A DNA stretch of 64,000 bases from Ruegeria sp. HKCCD7303 (GTDB lineage Bacteria; Pseudomonadota; Alphaproteobacteria; Rhodobacterales; Rhodobacteraceae). The notes beneath the pieces are model-generated. The model was not told the origin of the DNA and did no database searches. It saw nothing but the letters and a program-made list of their open reading frames with translations. Location of the stretch: assembly GCF_013111185.1 (NCBI RefSeq), contig NZ_WVRE01000007.1:124001-188000 (forward strand), read 5' to 3'. The translations under genes were made by a program, and so were the position numbers. Below, piece after piece: positions 1 through 9,019 of the stretch; the stretch's first letter is position 1, and every line of letters starts with the position of its first letter.

Positions 1-618
1 GTCGATCCCGCCCAGTACACCCATCACAAATTGCAGAAAGACCGGTGGCACAATGCTCTTTTGCTTCAGATAGAACGCCAGCGTCTGAATGTGCCCCACA
101 TCGTAACATTCACATTCAAACCGCGCGCCACCAGCATCGCCCAGCATTCGAAACACGGTTTCTATGTCATGGAATGTATTCTTGAACACAGTGTCGCGTG
201 TGTTCTCCAAAAAGGTCTCTTCCCAATCATGGGTCCAATCGGAATAGCGATCCTTCATCGGGAAGAGGCCGAAATTTATGGAGCCCATGTTGAGCGAACA
301 CATCTCGGGCGCCAGTTCCACGGGGGCCGAAAGCCGCTGTTCCACACTCATCTGTGAGCTGCCGCCCGTGGTCAAGTTTATAACCGCGTCACTCGCGTCC
401 CTGATCCTTGGCAGGAACTGGCGAAAGACATTGATATCCGCGCTTGGGCGGCCGGTGTCGGGTTCGCGCGCATGCAGGTGTAAAACAGATGCACCAGCTT
501 CTGCCGCCTCAATTGCAGACTTGGCTATTTCGTCAGGCGAAACCGGCAGGTGTGGGCTCATGGTCGGCGTGTGGATCGAGCCTGTCACGGCGCAAGTCAG
601 GATAATTTTTTGCGCCAT
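1..618 (-). CDS. BKACE family enzyme (3-keto-5-aminohexanoate cleavage-type), 5' part only
   Basis: Incomplete: only the first 206 codons are present and the gene leaves the left edge. BKACE enzymes (DUF849) are zinc-dependent and condense a beta-keto acid with acetyl-CoA, releasing acetoacetate and a CoA ester. The N-terminus reads MAQKIILTCAVTGS, with the conserved acidic/polar start of the TIM barrel and an HLH pair at residues 47-49 in SVLHLHAR, matching the zinc-binding HxH of the family. An NxTTGG stretch follows. The ATG has GGAGG eight bases upstream, inside the end of the aminotransferase gene, and only three bases separate the two genes, so they are one operon. The partner aminotransferase suggests degradation of an amino acid or omega-amino acid. 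A dehydrocarnitine cleavage role is another possibility. Substrate cannot be told from sequence. Confidence 0.88.
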   Translation of the reverse strand, partial: MAQKIILTCAVTGSIHTPTMSPHLPVSPDEIAKSAIEAAEAGASVLHLHAREPDTGRPSADINVFRQFLPRIRDASDAVINLTTGGSSQMSVEQRLSAPVELAPEMCSLNMGSINFGLFPMKDRYSDWTHDWEETFLENTRDTVFKNTFHDIETVFRMLGDAGGARFECECYDVGHIQTLAFYLKQKSIVPPVFLQFVMGVLGGID

Positions 619-621
619 GGG

Positions 622-1956
622 TCAAACCTCCAATGCACATTCACGGGCAAAGTCCCGGAGACTGTCGTCGAGTATGTTCAGGATTTCGTTGATCTGCGCT
701 TCGGTCGCGATCAAAGGCGGGCAAATCAGGAAATGATCGCCCTCAACACCGCCGCGAGTGCGGCGCGAATAAGTGATCAGGTTGCGCTCGTAGCAGATTT
801 CCACGAACCGTTCATAGGCGTTCAGGTCCTTGGGCAATGGTGACATGGTGTCCCGATCCGAGACCATTTCAAAGGCGGTTAGCAGGCCTTTTCCCCGCAC
901 ATCACCGATGAACGGGTGACGCGCCATGAGGTCCATGAGCCCCGCCATCAGGATTTCGCCCATGATCCGCGCATTGGTCATCAGGTCCAGCCGGTCGATT
1001 TCGTTCAGAACAGCCAACCCAGCGCTGCATGCGAGCGGGTTACCGGCATAAGTGTGGCCGTGGGCAAATCCGCCGCTGTCCAGCACGGTTTCAACCATCG
1101 CTTTGTCGGCGATCATGGCCCCCAACGGGGCATAGCCTGCGCCAAATCCCTTGGACAGGGCCACAAGATCGGGGCGGATGTTCCAGTGCTCCGAAGCCAG
1201 AAACGTACCAGTGCGTCCGACACCAGACATGACCTCGTCCATGATCAGCAGGACGCCAAATTCGTCGCAGATCTCGCGCACCCGCCCATAGTAGCTGTCG
1301 GGCGCAACCAGCGCCCCGATAGATGCACCGCCCACCGGTTCCATGGCAAAAGCCAGAACCGTGTCGGGCCCTTGTGCAATGATCTCATCCCTTAGCATCT
1401 CGGCATATTTCAGACCACGATCGTGGTCGGACAGGTTGTCGCGGTCCAAATAGCAAGTGGGCGCAGGAATTTTCGGCATTTCCTTGAAAAGCGGCGCAAA
1501 CGCGTTCGTCAGCGGCCCGTATCCGGTAATCGCCAGCGCGCCCAAGGTAGAACCGTGATAAGATGGAAAGCGCGAGATGACTTTCCACCGACTGGCTTGC
1601 CCATCAGCAACCGCCCATTGCCGCGCGAATTTCACGCAAGACTCCACGGCCTCGGACCCGCCAGAAACAAAAAAGACCTTGTCCAGGCCTGCCGGTGTGC
1701 GATCTGCGATGGCTGTGGCCAGGTCTTCTGCTGGGGCGTTCTCAAAGTGTAGACGATAGGCAAAGGTTGCGCTGTCCATCTGCGCCTTCATTGCAGCCAG
1801 AACATTGGGATTTGAATGGCCAATATTGCTGACCATCGCCCCGGACGAACCATCAATATAACGCTGGCCGTTCTTGCCCCAAATATAGATTCCTTCTGCG
1901 CGATCGACCTCGGGGCGGCGCGCGCGACTTTGATAGAAAAGGTTCGATGCCTTCAC
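622..1956 (-). CDS. class III (omega-type) PLP aminotransferase
   Basis: 444-residue aminotransferase of the class III fold, normal length for the family. It has the PLP phosphate-region motif VSGGSEAVE near residue 98, the acidic cofactor-binding Asp240 in LIMDEVMSG, and the catalytic lysine Lys269 in ALSKGFGAGYAPLGA. The chosen start is a GTG preceded by a purine-rich stretch. An ATG at a comparable position is absent. It would transfer an amino group between an omega-amino or beta-amino compound and a keto acid such as pyruvate in the cytoplasm. The gene is translationally close to the downstream BKACE gene, and divergent from a LysR regulator 109 bases away, which probably controls it. 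Substrate is unknown. Confidence 0.9.
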   Translation of the reverse strand: MKASNLFYQSRARRPEVDRAEGIYIWGKNGQRYIDGSSGAMVSNIGHSNPNVLAAMKAQMDSATFAYRLHFENAPAEDLATAIADRTPAGLDKVFFVSGGSEAVESCVKFARQWAVADGQASRWKVISRFPSYHGSTLGALAITGYGPLTNAFAPLFKEMPKIPAPTCYLDRDNLSDHDRGLKYAEMLRDEIIAQGPDTVLAFAMEPVGGASIGALVAPDSYYGRVREICDEFGVLLIMDEVMSGVGRTGTFLASEHWNIRPDLVALSKGFGAGYAPLGAMIADKAMVETVLDSGGFAHGHTYAGNPLACSAGLAVLNEIDRLDLMTNARIMGEILMAGLMDLMARHPFIGDVRGKGLLTAFEMVSDRDTMSPLPKDLNAYERFVEICYERNLITYSRRTRGGVEGDHFLICPPLIATEAQINEILNILDDSLRDFARECALEV

Positions 1957-2065
1957 GGTTTTTCTTCTTTGACAGGTGTGGCGATGCAGGAGCGATACCC
2001 AACCTTGTGTTGGATTCTTTTATAGGGCAAATAGATAATGAGAATTAAGCATATTGATTGAATCA

Positions 2066-3061
2066 ATGGATAACGCCGCTGAACAGGACAAATTGATCCG
2101 CGAGCTGGATTGGAATCTGCTTCGCACCTTTATGGTCATTGTTCAGGAAGGCAGCATCACCCTGGCGGCCCAGCGCCTGATGCGGCGACAACCTTCCGTC
2201 AGCCAAGCCCTGAAACGTCTTGAGACACGGCTTGGAATGCCGCTGATTGATCGCAGCCCATCGCATTTCCGCATCACACCAGCCGGGCAGACACTGTACC
2301 AGGAATGTCTGGACATGTTTGGAAGCCTGGCGCGGGCTATCCAAAGCGCACAGGGAACGGAAGACATCGTGACGGGTACCGTCAAACTCGCGCTTCTCAG
2401 TAGGATTGAAAGCGATTTTTTTGATGCGATACTGGCGGACTTTCATCGCCAATTCCCCGAAGTCAGCTTTGATATTGAGGTTATGTCCAGCAAAGCCGTC
2501 AGGCAGGCGGTTCTTGAAAAATCCGCGACACTTGGCGTCTGCTTGGTGCATGACACCCATCCAAGTCTGCAGCATGAGGTTCTTTATCGGTCCTACTTTG
2601 GGTTCTACTGTGGTCCCAGCCACCCATTGTTCGGGCAACGCGATCTGAAACTCGACGACTTGCGAGACCATTCGTCGGTTTCATTCCGGACAGACCAGCT
2701 TTGGGATGCGTTACGTCCGGTGGCGTTGCTGCGCGCGCAGCACAAGCTCGACAACAAAGTGATCGGTTACACTTCTGACCTGGGCGAGGCACAGCGGATG
2801 ATCGGCGCGGGGCTCGGGTTTGGCCCTCTGCCTGTTCACATCGCCGAACGCTTCGTCAATCGCGGCGAACTGTGGCGTTTGCCACCTTATGAAAATGCGT
2901 TGGCAATTGATATTCATCTGGTGCACCACAAAAGCGCCCGCCTGAATCGCGCGGAAAAAGCACTGCTTGACATGTTTCGAAACCGGCTTGCATCGGTGCC
3001 GCTTGAACAGCGCAGCTACAATCCAACCGAAACAATCGAGCCAAGGATCCAAGAGGGGTAA
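2066..3061 (+). CDS. LysR family transcriptional regulator
   Basis: About 331 residues. The N-terminal winged helix-turn-helix is clear (LLRTFMVIVQEGSITLAA, then RQPSVSQALKRLE), followed by a periplasmic-binding-type effector domain to the C-terminus. I chose the ATG at 2066. A TTG at 2054 in the same frame is possible and is better spaced from GAGAATTAAG. The gene is divergent from the aminotransferase/BKACE pair and only eight bases upstream of the nitrilase-like hydrolase. It is therefore likely an activator of one or both of those units, as is usual for LysR proteins. The inducer is unknown. Confidence 0.92.
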   Translation: MDNAAEQDKLIRELDWNLLRTFMVIVQEGSITLAAQRLMRRQPSVSQALKRLETRLGMPLIDRSPSHFRITPAGQTLYQECLDMFGSLARAIQSAQGTEDIVTGTVKLALLSRIESDFFDAILADFHRQFPEVSFDIEVMSSKAVRQAVLEKSATLGVCLVHDTHPSLQHEVLYRSYFGFYCGPSHPLFGQRDLKLDDLRDHSSVSFRTDQLWDALRPVALLRAQHKLDNKVIGYTSDLGEAQRMIGAGLGFGPLPVHIAERFVNRGELWRLPPYENALAIDIHLVHHKSARLNRAEKALLDMFRNRLASVPLEQRSYNPTETIEPRIQEG

Positions 3062-3069
3062 GCCAAACA

Positions 3070-3900
3070 ATGACATCAAGTGACACCCTGTCTCTGCTGG
3101 CTTGTCAGATCGAAATCCCCGCCACCAAGAGCGCCGCCGCGAGAGACAGACATCTTGCGGAAAGCGCCGCGAAAGTGCGAGATCAGCTCAGCCGCCGGAA
3201 CGTGGACCTCGTGGTTTTGCCTGAGCTATCCAGTATCGATTATGCCCGCTCGGCCTTCGACCGGCTCAATGAGATCGCGGAACCCCTGGAAGGCGCTTCT
3301 TTTGAAAAATGGCGCGAGGTCGCCAAAGAATTCGGTGTCCATGTCACTTACAGTTTTGCGCGCCGGGGGGCATTGGGGACGCATATTTCAATTGCGGTCG
3401 TCAACCCGGACGGTGCGCTGACCGGCTATTACGACAAGCTTCACCTTTGCCAATATGGCGCTTCGATGGAGAAGGAATATTTTGACGCTGGGGATCACAT
3501 ATTCACATTCAAAATCAATGGAATAACTATCTCTCCAATCATTTGCTACGATATCCGAATTCCCGAACTGGCACGCACCCTGACACTAAGGCACGACGTC
3601 GATCTCATCCTGCATTGCGGGGCATATTATCGCGACGAGTCCTTCGAAACCTGGCACAATTTCGCCATGGCGCGCGCGATGGAAAATCAGATCTTTTTCT
3701 TGTCCCTTAACCGGGCCGGAGAAACCTGGGGCAATTCGATCTTCTGTTGGCCTTGGATGGATGAAAATATTCTGCCTGTGCGGTTTGCCGAAACAGCTGA
3801 AGATTTCCGTCACGTGACCATCAACAAGGGCCAGCTCTTACAAGCAAGAAAAGACTATACATTCCTCAAGGACCGACTGGCGGATTATGATGCACTGTGA
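3070..3900 (+). CDS. carbon-nitrogen hydrolase (nitrilase superfamily)
   Basis: 276 residues, usual size for the superfamily. The Glu-Lys-Cys catalytic triad is visible: Glu52 in VLPELSS, Lys123 in YYDKLHL and Cys159 in IICYDIRIPE. Such enzymes hydrolyse amides, carbamoyl compounds or, less often, nitriles in the cytoplasm. The start has GAGGGG upstream and lies eight bases after the LysR stop, so the two are co-transcribed. With the aminotransferase and BKACE next door, it may release an amine or carboxylate from a nitrogenous compound that then enters the same route. This is inference only. Confidence 0.88.
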   Translation: MTSSDTLSLLACQIEIPATKSAAARDRHLAESAAKVRDQLSRRNVDLVVLPELSSIDYARSAFDRLNEIAEPLEGASFEKWREVAKEFGVHVTYSFARRGALGTHISIAVVNPDGALTGYYDKLHLCQYGASMEKEYFDAGDHIFTFKINGITISPIICYDIRIPELARTLTLRHDVDLILHCGAYYRDESFETWHNFAMARAMENQIFFLSLNRAGETWGNSIFCWPWMDENILPVRFAETAEDFRHVTINKGQLLQARKDYTFLKDRLADYDAL

Positions 3901-3951
3901 AGGGTCAGACAGTCTTTTGTTGGCGGTTGCGAAACATAGGTTAGGTTTCGA

Positions 3952-4431
3952 ATGACACAGGTTGCCATCTCTCCGGTGACGCTCGACAAAATAAACGATC
4001 TGGATTTTGCGCTAAGGGCGTTGTCGGCTGAAATGAACGACAGGCACGTCGCGAATGTTGACGTTTTGAAAGCTGCATTTGTTGGTAACCATCCGGCCTT
4101 CAATGCTTTGCTCGCCTACAATGAAGCCGAGGTCGTCGGCGCAATTGTTTGGACGCCAGTGTTTTCAACGACCAAGGGGGGTGGCGGCTTGTTTGTAAGT
4201 GATCTTTGGGTTTCCTCTTCGGCGCGAGGGCGAGGTATTGGAAACAAACTGTTGTCTCGTGCGGTTTTCGATGCGGACAAATCTTCAGGCGCGTGCTTCC
4301 TTAAACTGGCGGTCCATCGCACCAACCCTTCTGCTCTTGCCTACTACACCCATATCGGTTTCAGAGAAGAAACGGACATGAGGGCAATGATCCTCGAAGG
4401 TGCTCCTTTGCGGAGTTTAAAGAACTTCTGA
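3952..4431 (+). CDS. GNAT family N-acetyltransferase
   Basis: 159 residues with the GNAT fold. The acetyl-CoA binding loop is SSSARGRGIGNKLLSRAV (R/Q-x-x-G-x-G/A type), preceded by a beta-strand LFVSDLWV and followed by LKLAVHRTNPSALAYYTHIGF, the usual motif B. It would acetylate a small molecule or a protein amine. Just before the ATG, CGAAAC (3930-3935) and GTTTCG (3945-3950) form an inverted repeat. It lies 51 bases after the hydrolase and may be read through from it. Substrate unknown. Confidence 0.85.
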   Translation: MTQVAISPVTLDKINDLDFALRALSAEMNDRHVANVDVLKAAFVGNHPAFNALLAYNEAEVVGAIVWTPVFSTTKGGGGLFVSDLWVSSSARGRGIGNKLLSRAVFDADKSSGACFLKLAVHRTNPSALAYYTHIGFREETDMRAMILEGAPLRSLKNF

Positions 4432-4734
4432 AGGCGAATTGCGACGAAGTCGTCAAGTCGATCAACCAATTAAGGCTGTCGCGATGGTGGTTTTGGAAAG
4501 CTAAAGAGGGTGCGTCGCGTATCTTGCAAAAAGACACTTTTGCGCAATCGAACGACAAAATGAAGTTGGTTGTCAAAGCATGAATTTGATCCGAAGCGCC
4601 AATTGATTCACACTTTGTTAACAATTTTTGCCCGCGTCTCAGACGCTGCGCAAAATCCGATGATGAGCAGCCTTGGCGTCAAAACCGATTGCTGACGAGA
4701 TCTTCGTCAAATCGGTAAAACACGGCGCGAAATT
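4432..4734. other. intergenic region, no gene recognised
   Basis: 303 bases between the GNAT gene and the 3' end of the Rieske oxygenase gene. A plus-strand frame stays open to a TGA at 4581-4583 and encodes a basic, Trp-rich stretch. It lacks a credible start codon and ribosome binding site, so it may be a gene remnant. No clear terminator was found. Confidence 0.4.
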
Positions 4735-5916
4735 TCAAGAAAGTATACGTTCAACCACGCGCCGCCCGAATTCATGTGTCGGTCCTTCCCAATACGGACT
4801 GAGGCGACCGCCGTCATAGGCAGGCGACAGGCGCCCCTGCTGCAGCAGTTCGAGCATACCAAGATCCTCTCGGTTGAGATCATCCCACATTTGCATGAGT
4901 TCGGCCCTTGCGTTGGCATGGTCCTCTGACGTCGCAGCATCTCCGATCAGGAAAACATGCAGCTCTTCACGCGTTTTGTTCGGTGCAATTGGATAACTTA
5001 CTAGAACTGTAAATTGGTCTGGGAAGACTTCGGCGGCGAAATGTGGGAAGCATAAGAACCAAAGACCGCGTTTGGCATCTTCTTGTGACAGATCGGGATA
5101 GTGCGGCAGACGATCACCGCGCCCTTCACCCAATTCAGGAAAGATGTAGTCGTTGTAGAATACGTGTTGGTCCCATTCACCCGACCACCGCACGTTCATC
5201 GGTGCAAACTTCAAAAGTTTGGGATGCACGGCAAAGACATGATAGCCCTCCATGTAATTCTCGTAGACCAACTTCCAATTGGCATTGACTTCGAAATCGA
5301 TTTTCCCGGCCCAGCGGATCGATGTGAAATCATAACCCGGCGTACGTGCAAGCATCGGTTTCAACCAGTCCTCCAGCGGCTCTGCATCCCCTGAGATATT
5401 GACGAAAACACAGCCGTTCCAGACCTCGCACCGGACCTCTTGTAGATCGAGCTTGTCGCCACCTCCGTCTTTGAAGTGGTCCGTTATATCCGGTCCGTTG
5501 AAATGGGGCCGTGCTCGCAGCTTGCCGTTCAGACCATAAACCCAGGCATGATATGGGCAAGTCAGGGTTGATCTCTTGCAGGGTTCAGTGACAAGTTTTG
5601 CGCCACGATGCCGGCACACATTGTGCAGTGCGCGAATGGCTCCGTCCTGGTCGCGTAGGATGATCAGTGGCGCACCACCAATGTCGACCGGTTTCATGTC
5701 GCCGCGCTCGGGCAATTCCGCGTCAGCCCCCGCAAATACCCACGACCTGCGAAAGCAATGCTCCTGCTCCAATGCCAACCATTCTTTGGACCAATAGGCT
5801 GCATTTGGAAGGCCGCTGGCTTCCTCAATCGGGGCAAATGTCTGGACTAACCCTTCTTCACCCAGCAATGCCTTAACCTTTTTGAGGATCGGTGTATCGG
5901 GGAACTGGCCACTCAT
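4735..5916 (-). CDS. Rieske-type aromatic ring-hydroxylating/betaine-type oxygenase, alpha subunit
   Basis: 393 residues. The Rieske [2Fe-2S] motif is complete: Cys101-x-His103 and Cys120-x2-His123 (NVCRHRG and TCPYHAW). The mononuclear iron site is in YENYMEGYHVFAVHP, with Glu223 before His226 and His231 as ligands. Overall it resembles alpha subunits of the choline/glycine betaine/carnitine monooxygenase group more than aromatic dioxygenases. The chosen ATG at 5914-5916 has GGAGG four bases upstream. A TTG ten codons further up is less likely. No reductase gene is nearby, so electrons must come from elsewhere. It is divergent from an XRE-cupin regulator and next to a dimethylglycine/sarcosine dehydrogenase-like gene, which suggests N-demethylation of a methylated amine. 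Confidence 0.88.
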   Translation of the reverse strand: MSGQFPDTPILKKVKALLGEEGLVQTFAPIEEASGLPNAAYWSKEWLALEQEHCFRRSWVFAGADAELPERGDMKPVDIGGAPLIILRDQDGAIRALHNVCRHRGAKLVTEPCKRSTLTCPYHAWVYGLNGKLRARPHFNGPDITDHFKDGGGDKLDLQEVRCEVWNGCVFVNISGDAEPLEDWLKPMLARTPGYDFTSIRWAGKIDFEVNANWKLVYENYMEGYHVFAVHPKLLKFAPMNVRWSGEWDQHVFYNDYIFPELGEGRGDRLPHYPDLSQEDAKRGLWFLCFPHFAAEVFPDQFTVLVSYPIAPNKTREELHVFLIGDAATSEDHANARAELMQMWDDLNREDLGMLELLQQGRLSPAYDGGRLSPYWEGPTHEFGRRVVERILS

Positions 5917-5950
5917 GAGGCCTCCATTCGGATAATTCTTGCGCAACTGG

Positions 5951-5974
5951 GAAAATTATGCACGGTAAATTTTC
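5951..5974. promoter_or_regulatory. inverted repeat, probable operator of the XRE-cupin regulator
   Basis: GAAAATT (5951-5957) and AATTTTC (5968-5974) form perfect 7-base arms around a 10-base spacer. The repeat ends on the base before the regulator's ATG and lies in the 58-base gap between two divergent genes. Repressor binding here could silence both directions. No Shine-Dalgarno is seen before that ATG. Confidence 0.45.
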
Positions 5975-6601
5975 ATGATCGTCAAGAAAAAACTTCAAAC
6001 ACGCAATCAAGAGTCGCTCAATAAGTTGGGTGAAGACTTACGCGCCCTGCGCAAAGCACAGAACATGACCCTGAACGACCTGTCTGAAACTTCGGGGCGC
6101 TCGGTTTCGTTTCTGTCAAAGATTGAACGCGGTCTGGCCCGACCCTCAGTCACGGCGCTGCAGGAGGTCGCCGAAGCACTTGGAGTACCTGTCGGATGGT
6201 TCTTTGAGACCGATGGCCCAGCTCCCGCCGAAGAACGCCCCTTTGTCGTGCGCGCCGACAGGCGTCGCAAGCTGACCTATTCCGGGCTTTCAGGGACAGA
6301 CTATATGGGGTTCGAAGATCACTTGCTGTCCGCCAGCCTTGACCGGCAGCTGGCGATGGGCATTTCCACCTATGAGCCCGGAGGCAGCACCGGCGACGAC
6401 CTCTATACCCATGAAGGGGAAGAGGCCGGGATGGTGCTGAAGGGTGAAATCGAACTGACCTTGGATAGCCAGGTCTTTCGCCTTCAGGCTGGTGATAGCT
6501 TTAGCTTTTCCGCTGACATCCCACACCGTTACCACAATCCCGGCAAAGTCGAGGCCCAGGTCGTCTGGGCCAACACTCCCGTTACCATGAAAAGACAATA
6601 G
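5975..6601 (+). CDS. XRE family regulator with C-terminal cupin sensor domain
   Basis: 208 residues. Residues about 18-72 form an XRE helix-turn-helix (LGEDLRALRKAQNMTLNDL, then SFLSKIERGLARPSVTAL). Residues about 130-205 form a cupin barrel (HEGEEAGMVLKGE, GDSFSFSADIPHRYHNPG) that usually binds a small effector. The ATG lacks a visible ribosome binding site and directly follows an inverted repeat. The next gene begins on the base after this stop codon, so regulator and dehydrogenase are one transcript. It likely responds to a methylated amine or related solute and controls this operon and the divergent Rieske gene. Confidence 0.9.
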   Translation: MIVKKKLQTRNQESLNKLGEDLRALRKAQNMTLNDLSETSGRSVSFLSKIERGLARPSVTALQEVAEALGVPVGWFFETDGPAPAEERPFVVRADRRRKLTYSGLSGTDYMGFEDHLLSASLDRQLAMGISTYEPGGSTGDDLYTHEGEEAGMVLKGEIELTLDSQVFRLQAGDSFSFSADIPHRYHNPGKVEAQVVWANTPVTMKRQ

Positions 6602-9019
6602 ATGACTGAACACACGCGTGTTGTTGTAATCGGTGGCGGCAATATGGGGGCGAGCGTCCTGTACCATCTGGCAAAAGAAGGATGGACAGACGTTGTTCTT
6701 GTTGAAAAGGCCGAGCTGACATCGGGGGCCACTTGGCATGCGGCGGGGCTGGTCAGCCGAATGACGGCGGGCCATGCGTTGGGGATCTGTCACGATTATG
6801 CGGTGGATCTGTATAAAACCATTGAGGATGAGACCGAGCAGGGCGTCAGCTGGCACAATTGCGGGTCCTTGCGCGTGGCCGCGACCGAGGATCATCGTGC
6901 CTGGCTGATGCACACGCGTGACGCGGTACTGGCCCGCGGGCAGGAGTGTCGCTGGGTTACTCCCGAAGAAATCGCCAAGCTGAACCCGATCTATGACACG
7001 TCGCATATCATCGGCGGGATTTATACGCCCGATGACGGCCATGTTGATCCGTCGGGCACCTGTCAGGCGATGGCCAAGGGCGCGCGGATGCGGGGGGTCA
7101 AAGTGCTGCGCCGCAACCGGGTGACGGATGTGCAGCAGATGCCCTCGGGCGAATGGAAGGTGGTGACCGAGCAGGGCGACATCATCTGTGAGCATGTGGT
7201 CAATGCCGGTGGATACCATGCGCGCCAGATCGGGGCCTTCAGCGGGCTCGACCTGCCGATTGTCCCGATGCAGCACCACTATGTGGTCACCGATGCGGTG
7301 CCCGAGTTCGAGGCGATGGGTCATGAAATCCCCGTCACCCGCGATGATTACTTCACCGGCTATCTGCGCCGCGAACAGGGTGGGGCGCTGATCGGGCTTT
7401 ATGACACCCATGATGCGCTGGCCAAATGGCGCGATGGCTGCCCCTGGGACAGCGAGAACGAACTGTTTGAACCCGACTATGACCGTATTATGCCGTGGTT
7501 GGAAAAATGCTTTGAACGCTATCCCTGCCTGATGGAGCGCGGCATCAAACGCATCGTCAATGGCGCAATCACATATACACCTGACGGGCACCCGTTGGTC
7601 GGGCCTGCGCCGGGCTTGCGCAATCATTGGCTGGCCTGCGGTGCGACCGTGGGCATTGCCTGGGGGCCGGGACTGGGCCGGGCGCTGGCGCAATGGATGG
7701 TGCATGGCACGGCCGATATCTCGATGCGCGGGTTTGATCCGCGTCGGTTCCATTCGCGCGTTGATAAAGATTACACCTATCAGCGCTGCCGCGAAAATTA
7801 CATGACGCGCCTGTCGTTGCCTTATCCACAGTTGCAATATGAAACCTGCCGCGAGATCCGAACCTCTGGCGTGCATGACAGAACCAAGGCGCTGAACGCG
7901 GTGTTTGAGGAAGCGGGCGGATGGGAACGCCCGCGGGTCTATGGCAAACCGGAATGGGATGGCAAAGAACCGCAATCATGGAAGCGTGGCCCGTCGTGGG
8001 AGGCTGCGCTGGCCGAGGCGCTTGCGGTGCATGAAAGCGTCGGCATTGGCGACTTCTCGGCCTTTTCCAAGTTCGAAATCACCGGACCCGAGGCCGAGGC
8101 CTATCTGAACCGCCTTTGTGCGAACAGAATGCCGAAAAAGGTGGGCGGCACGTGCCTGACCCTTTTGCTGAATGAACGAGGCACGATTGAGGGCGAGGCA
8201 ACGATTGCCCGGCTGGCCGAAGATCGGTTCTGGTTCGTCACCGGCGGCCCCTCAGAGCGCCGGGTCTGGGACTGGATCACGGTTCATCAGCGCGGGTCCG
8301 AAGACGTGACGGTCAGGAACCTGTCCGATGACTGGGGTATCCTGACCGTGGCCGGACCCAAGGCGCGCGCGGTGCTGGGTCAGCTCAGCGATGCGTTTCT
8401 GGAAAACTCCGATTTCAGGTGGCTCAAGGCGCGCGAAATCGCTGTGGCGGGCATCCCGCTGATCGCGATGCGCCTGTCATTCTCGGGCGAACTGGCGTGG
8501 GAACTGCACGCAAACTTGGACCAACTTGGCGAGCTTTGGGATGCGGTTTGGGACGCGGGCAAACCCCATGGCATGGTCCCGTTTGGATCGAAGGCGGTGG
8601 AAATGATGCGCATGGAAAAGGCCTATCGCGGTGGGCATGAACTGGCCAATGACACCAGTCCCGTGCACACCGACCAGATGCGCTTTGTGAAATTCGACAA
8701 AGAGTTCATAGGCAAAGACGCGCTGCGCAACCTCGCCGAAACCGGCAGCAGTTCGGTTATTGCGTATCTCGACATTGAGCTGGTGGACACAGACGTGCTG
8801 GGCGGCGAGGCGGTTTATTTGGATGGCGAGAAAGTAGGGTCGGTTTCCTCAGGCGGGTTCGGCCCGGTAACTGGTCGCAATCTGGCCTTTGCCTTTGTCA
8901 AACCAAAGGCAGCGAACCCCGGTACGGCGCTGGAGGTGATCGTATTTGGCCAGATGTGCAAAGCCAAAGTGCTGGCCGATGCGGTGTTCGATCCGAAAAA
9001 CGAAAGGTTGAAGGTATGA
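6602..9019 (+). CDS. FAD-dependent oxidoreductase/GcvT fusion, dimethylglycine or sarcosine dehydrogenase-like
   Basis: 805 residues, the size expected for the DMGDH/SDH family. The N-terminal half is a DAO-type FAD domain with VVVIGGGNMGASVLYHL and TSGATWHAAGL. The His46 in the latter is where family members attach FAD covalently. A central linker domain is followed by a C-terminal aminomethyltransferase (GcvT) domain that passes the one-carbon unit to tetrahydrofolate, with MRMEKAYR GG-type ending. The predicted reaction is oxidative N-demethylation giving 5,10-methylene-THF. The ATG follows the regulator's TAG directly and the stop overlaps the start of the M24 gene (ATGA), so all three are translationally coupled. 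Which methylated amine it uses is not decided. Confidence 0.9.
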   Translation: MTEHTRVVVIGGGNMGASVLYHLAKEGWTDVVLVEKAELTSGATWHAAGLVSRMTAGHALGICHDYAVDLYKTIEDETEQGVSWHNCGSLRVAATEDHRAWLMHTRDAVLARGQECRWVTPEEIAKLNPIYDTSHIIGGIYTPDDGHVDPSGTCQAMAKGARMRGVKVLRRNRVTDVQQMPSGEWKVVTEQGDIICEHVVNAGGYHARQIGAFSGLDLPIVPMQHHYVVTDAVPEFEAMGHEIPVTRDDYFTGYLRREQGGALIGLYDTHDALAKWRDGCPWDSENELFEPDYDRIMPWLEKCFERYPCLMERGIKRIVNGAITYTPDGHPLVGPAPGLRNHWLACGATVGIAWGPGLGRALAQWMVHGTADISMRGFDPRRFHSRVDKDYTYQRCRENYMTRLSLPYPQLQYETCREIRTSGVHDRTKALNAVFEEAGGWERPRVYGKPEWDGKEPQSWKRGPSWEAALAEALAVHESVGIGDFSAFSKFEITGPEAEAYLNRLCANRMPKKVGGTCLTLLLNERGTIEGEATIARLAEDRFWFVTGGPSERRVWDWITVHQRGSEDVTVRNLSDDWGILTVAGPKARAVLGQLSDAFLENSDFRWLKAREIAVAGIPLIAMRLSFSGELAWELHANLDQLGELWDAVWDAGKPHGMVPFGSKAVEMMRMEKAYRGGHELANDTSPVHTDQMRFVKFDKEFIGKDALRNLAETGSSSVIAYLDIELVDTDVLGGEAVYLDGEKVGSVSSGGFGPVTGRNLAFAFVKPKAANPGTALEVIVFGQMCKAKVLADAVFDPKNERLKV

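Noticed and set aside
4407-4583. Open frame after the GNAT gene with a Trp-rich, basic tail
   Set aside because: It has no start codon or ribosome binding site. A gene remnant is possible, but there is no family match that I can state.
6290-7975. 561-codon frame antisense to the FAD-GcvT gene and regulator
   Set aside because: Composition is His/Pro/Arg-rich with no domain, and it covers two well-supported genes on the other strand.
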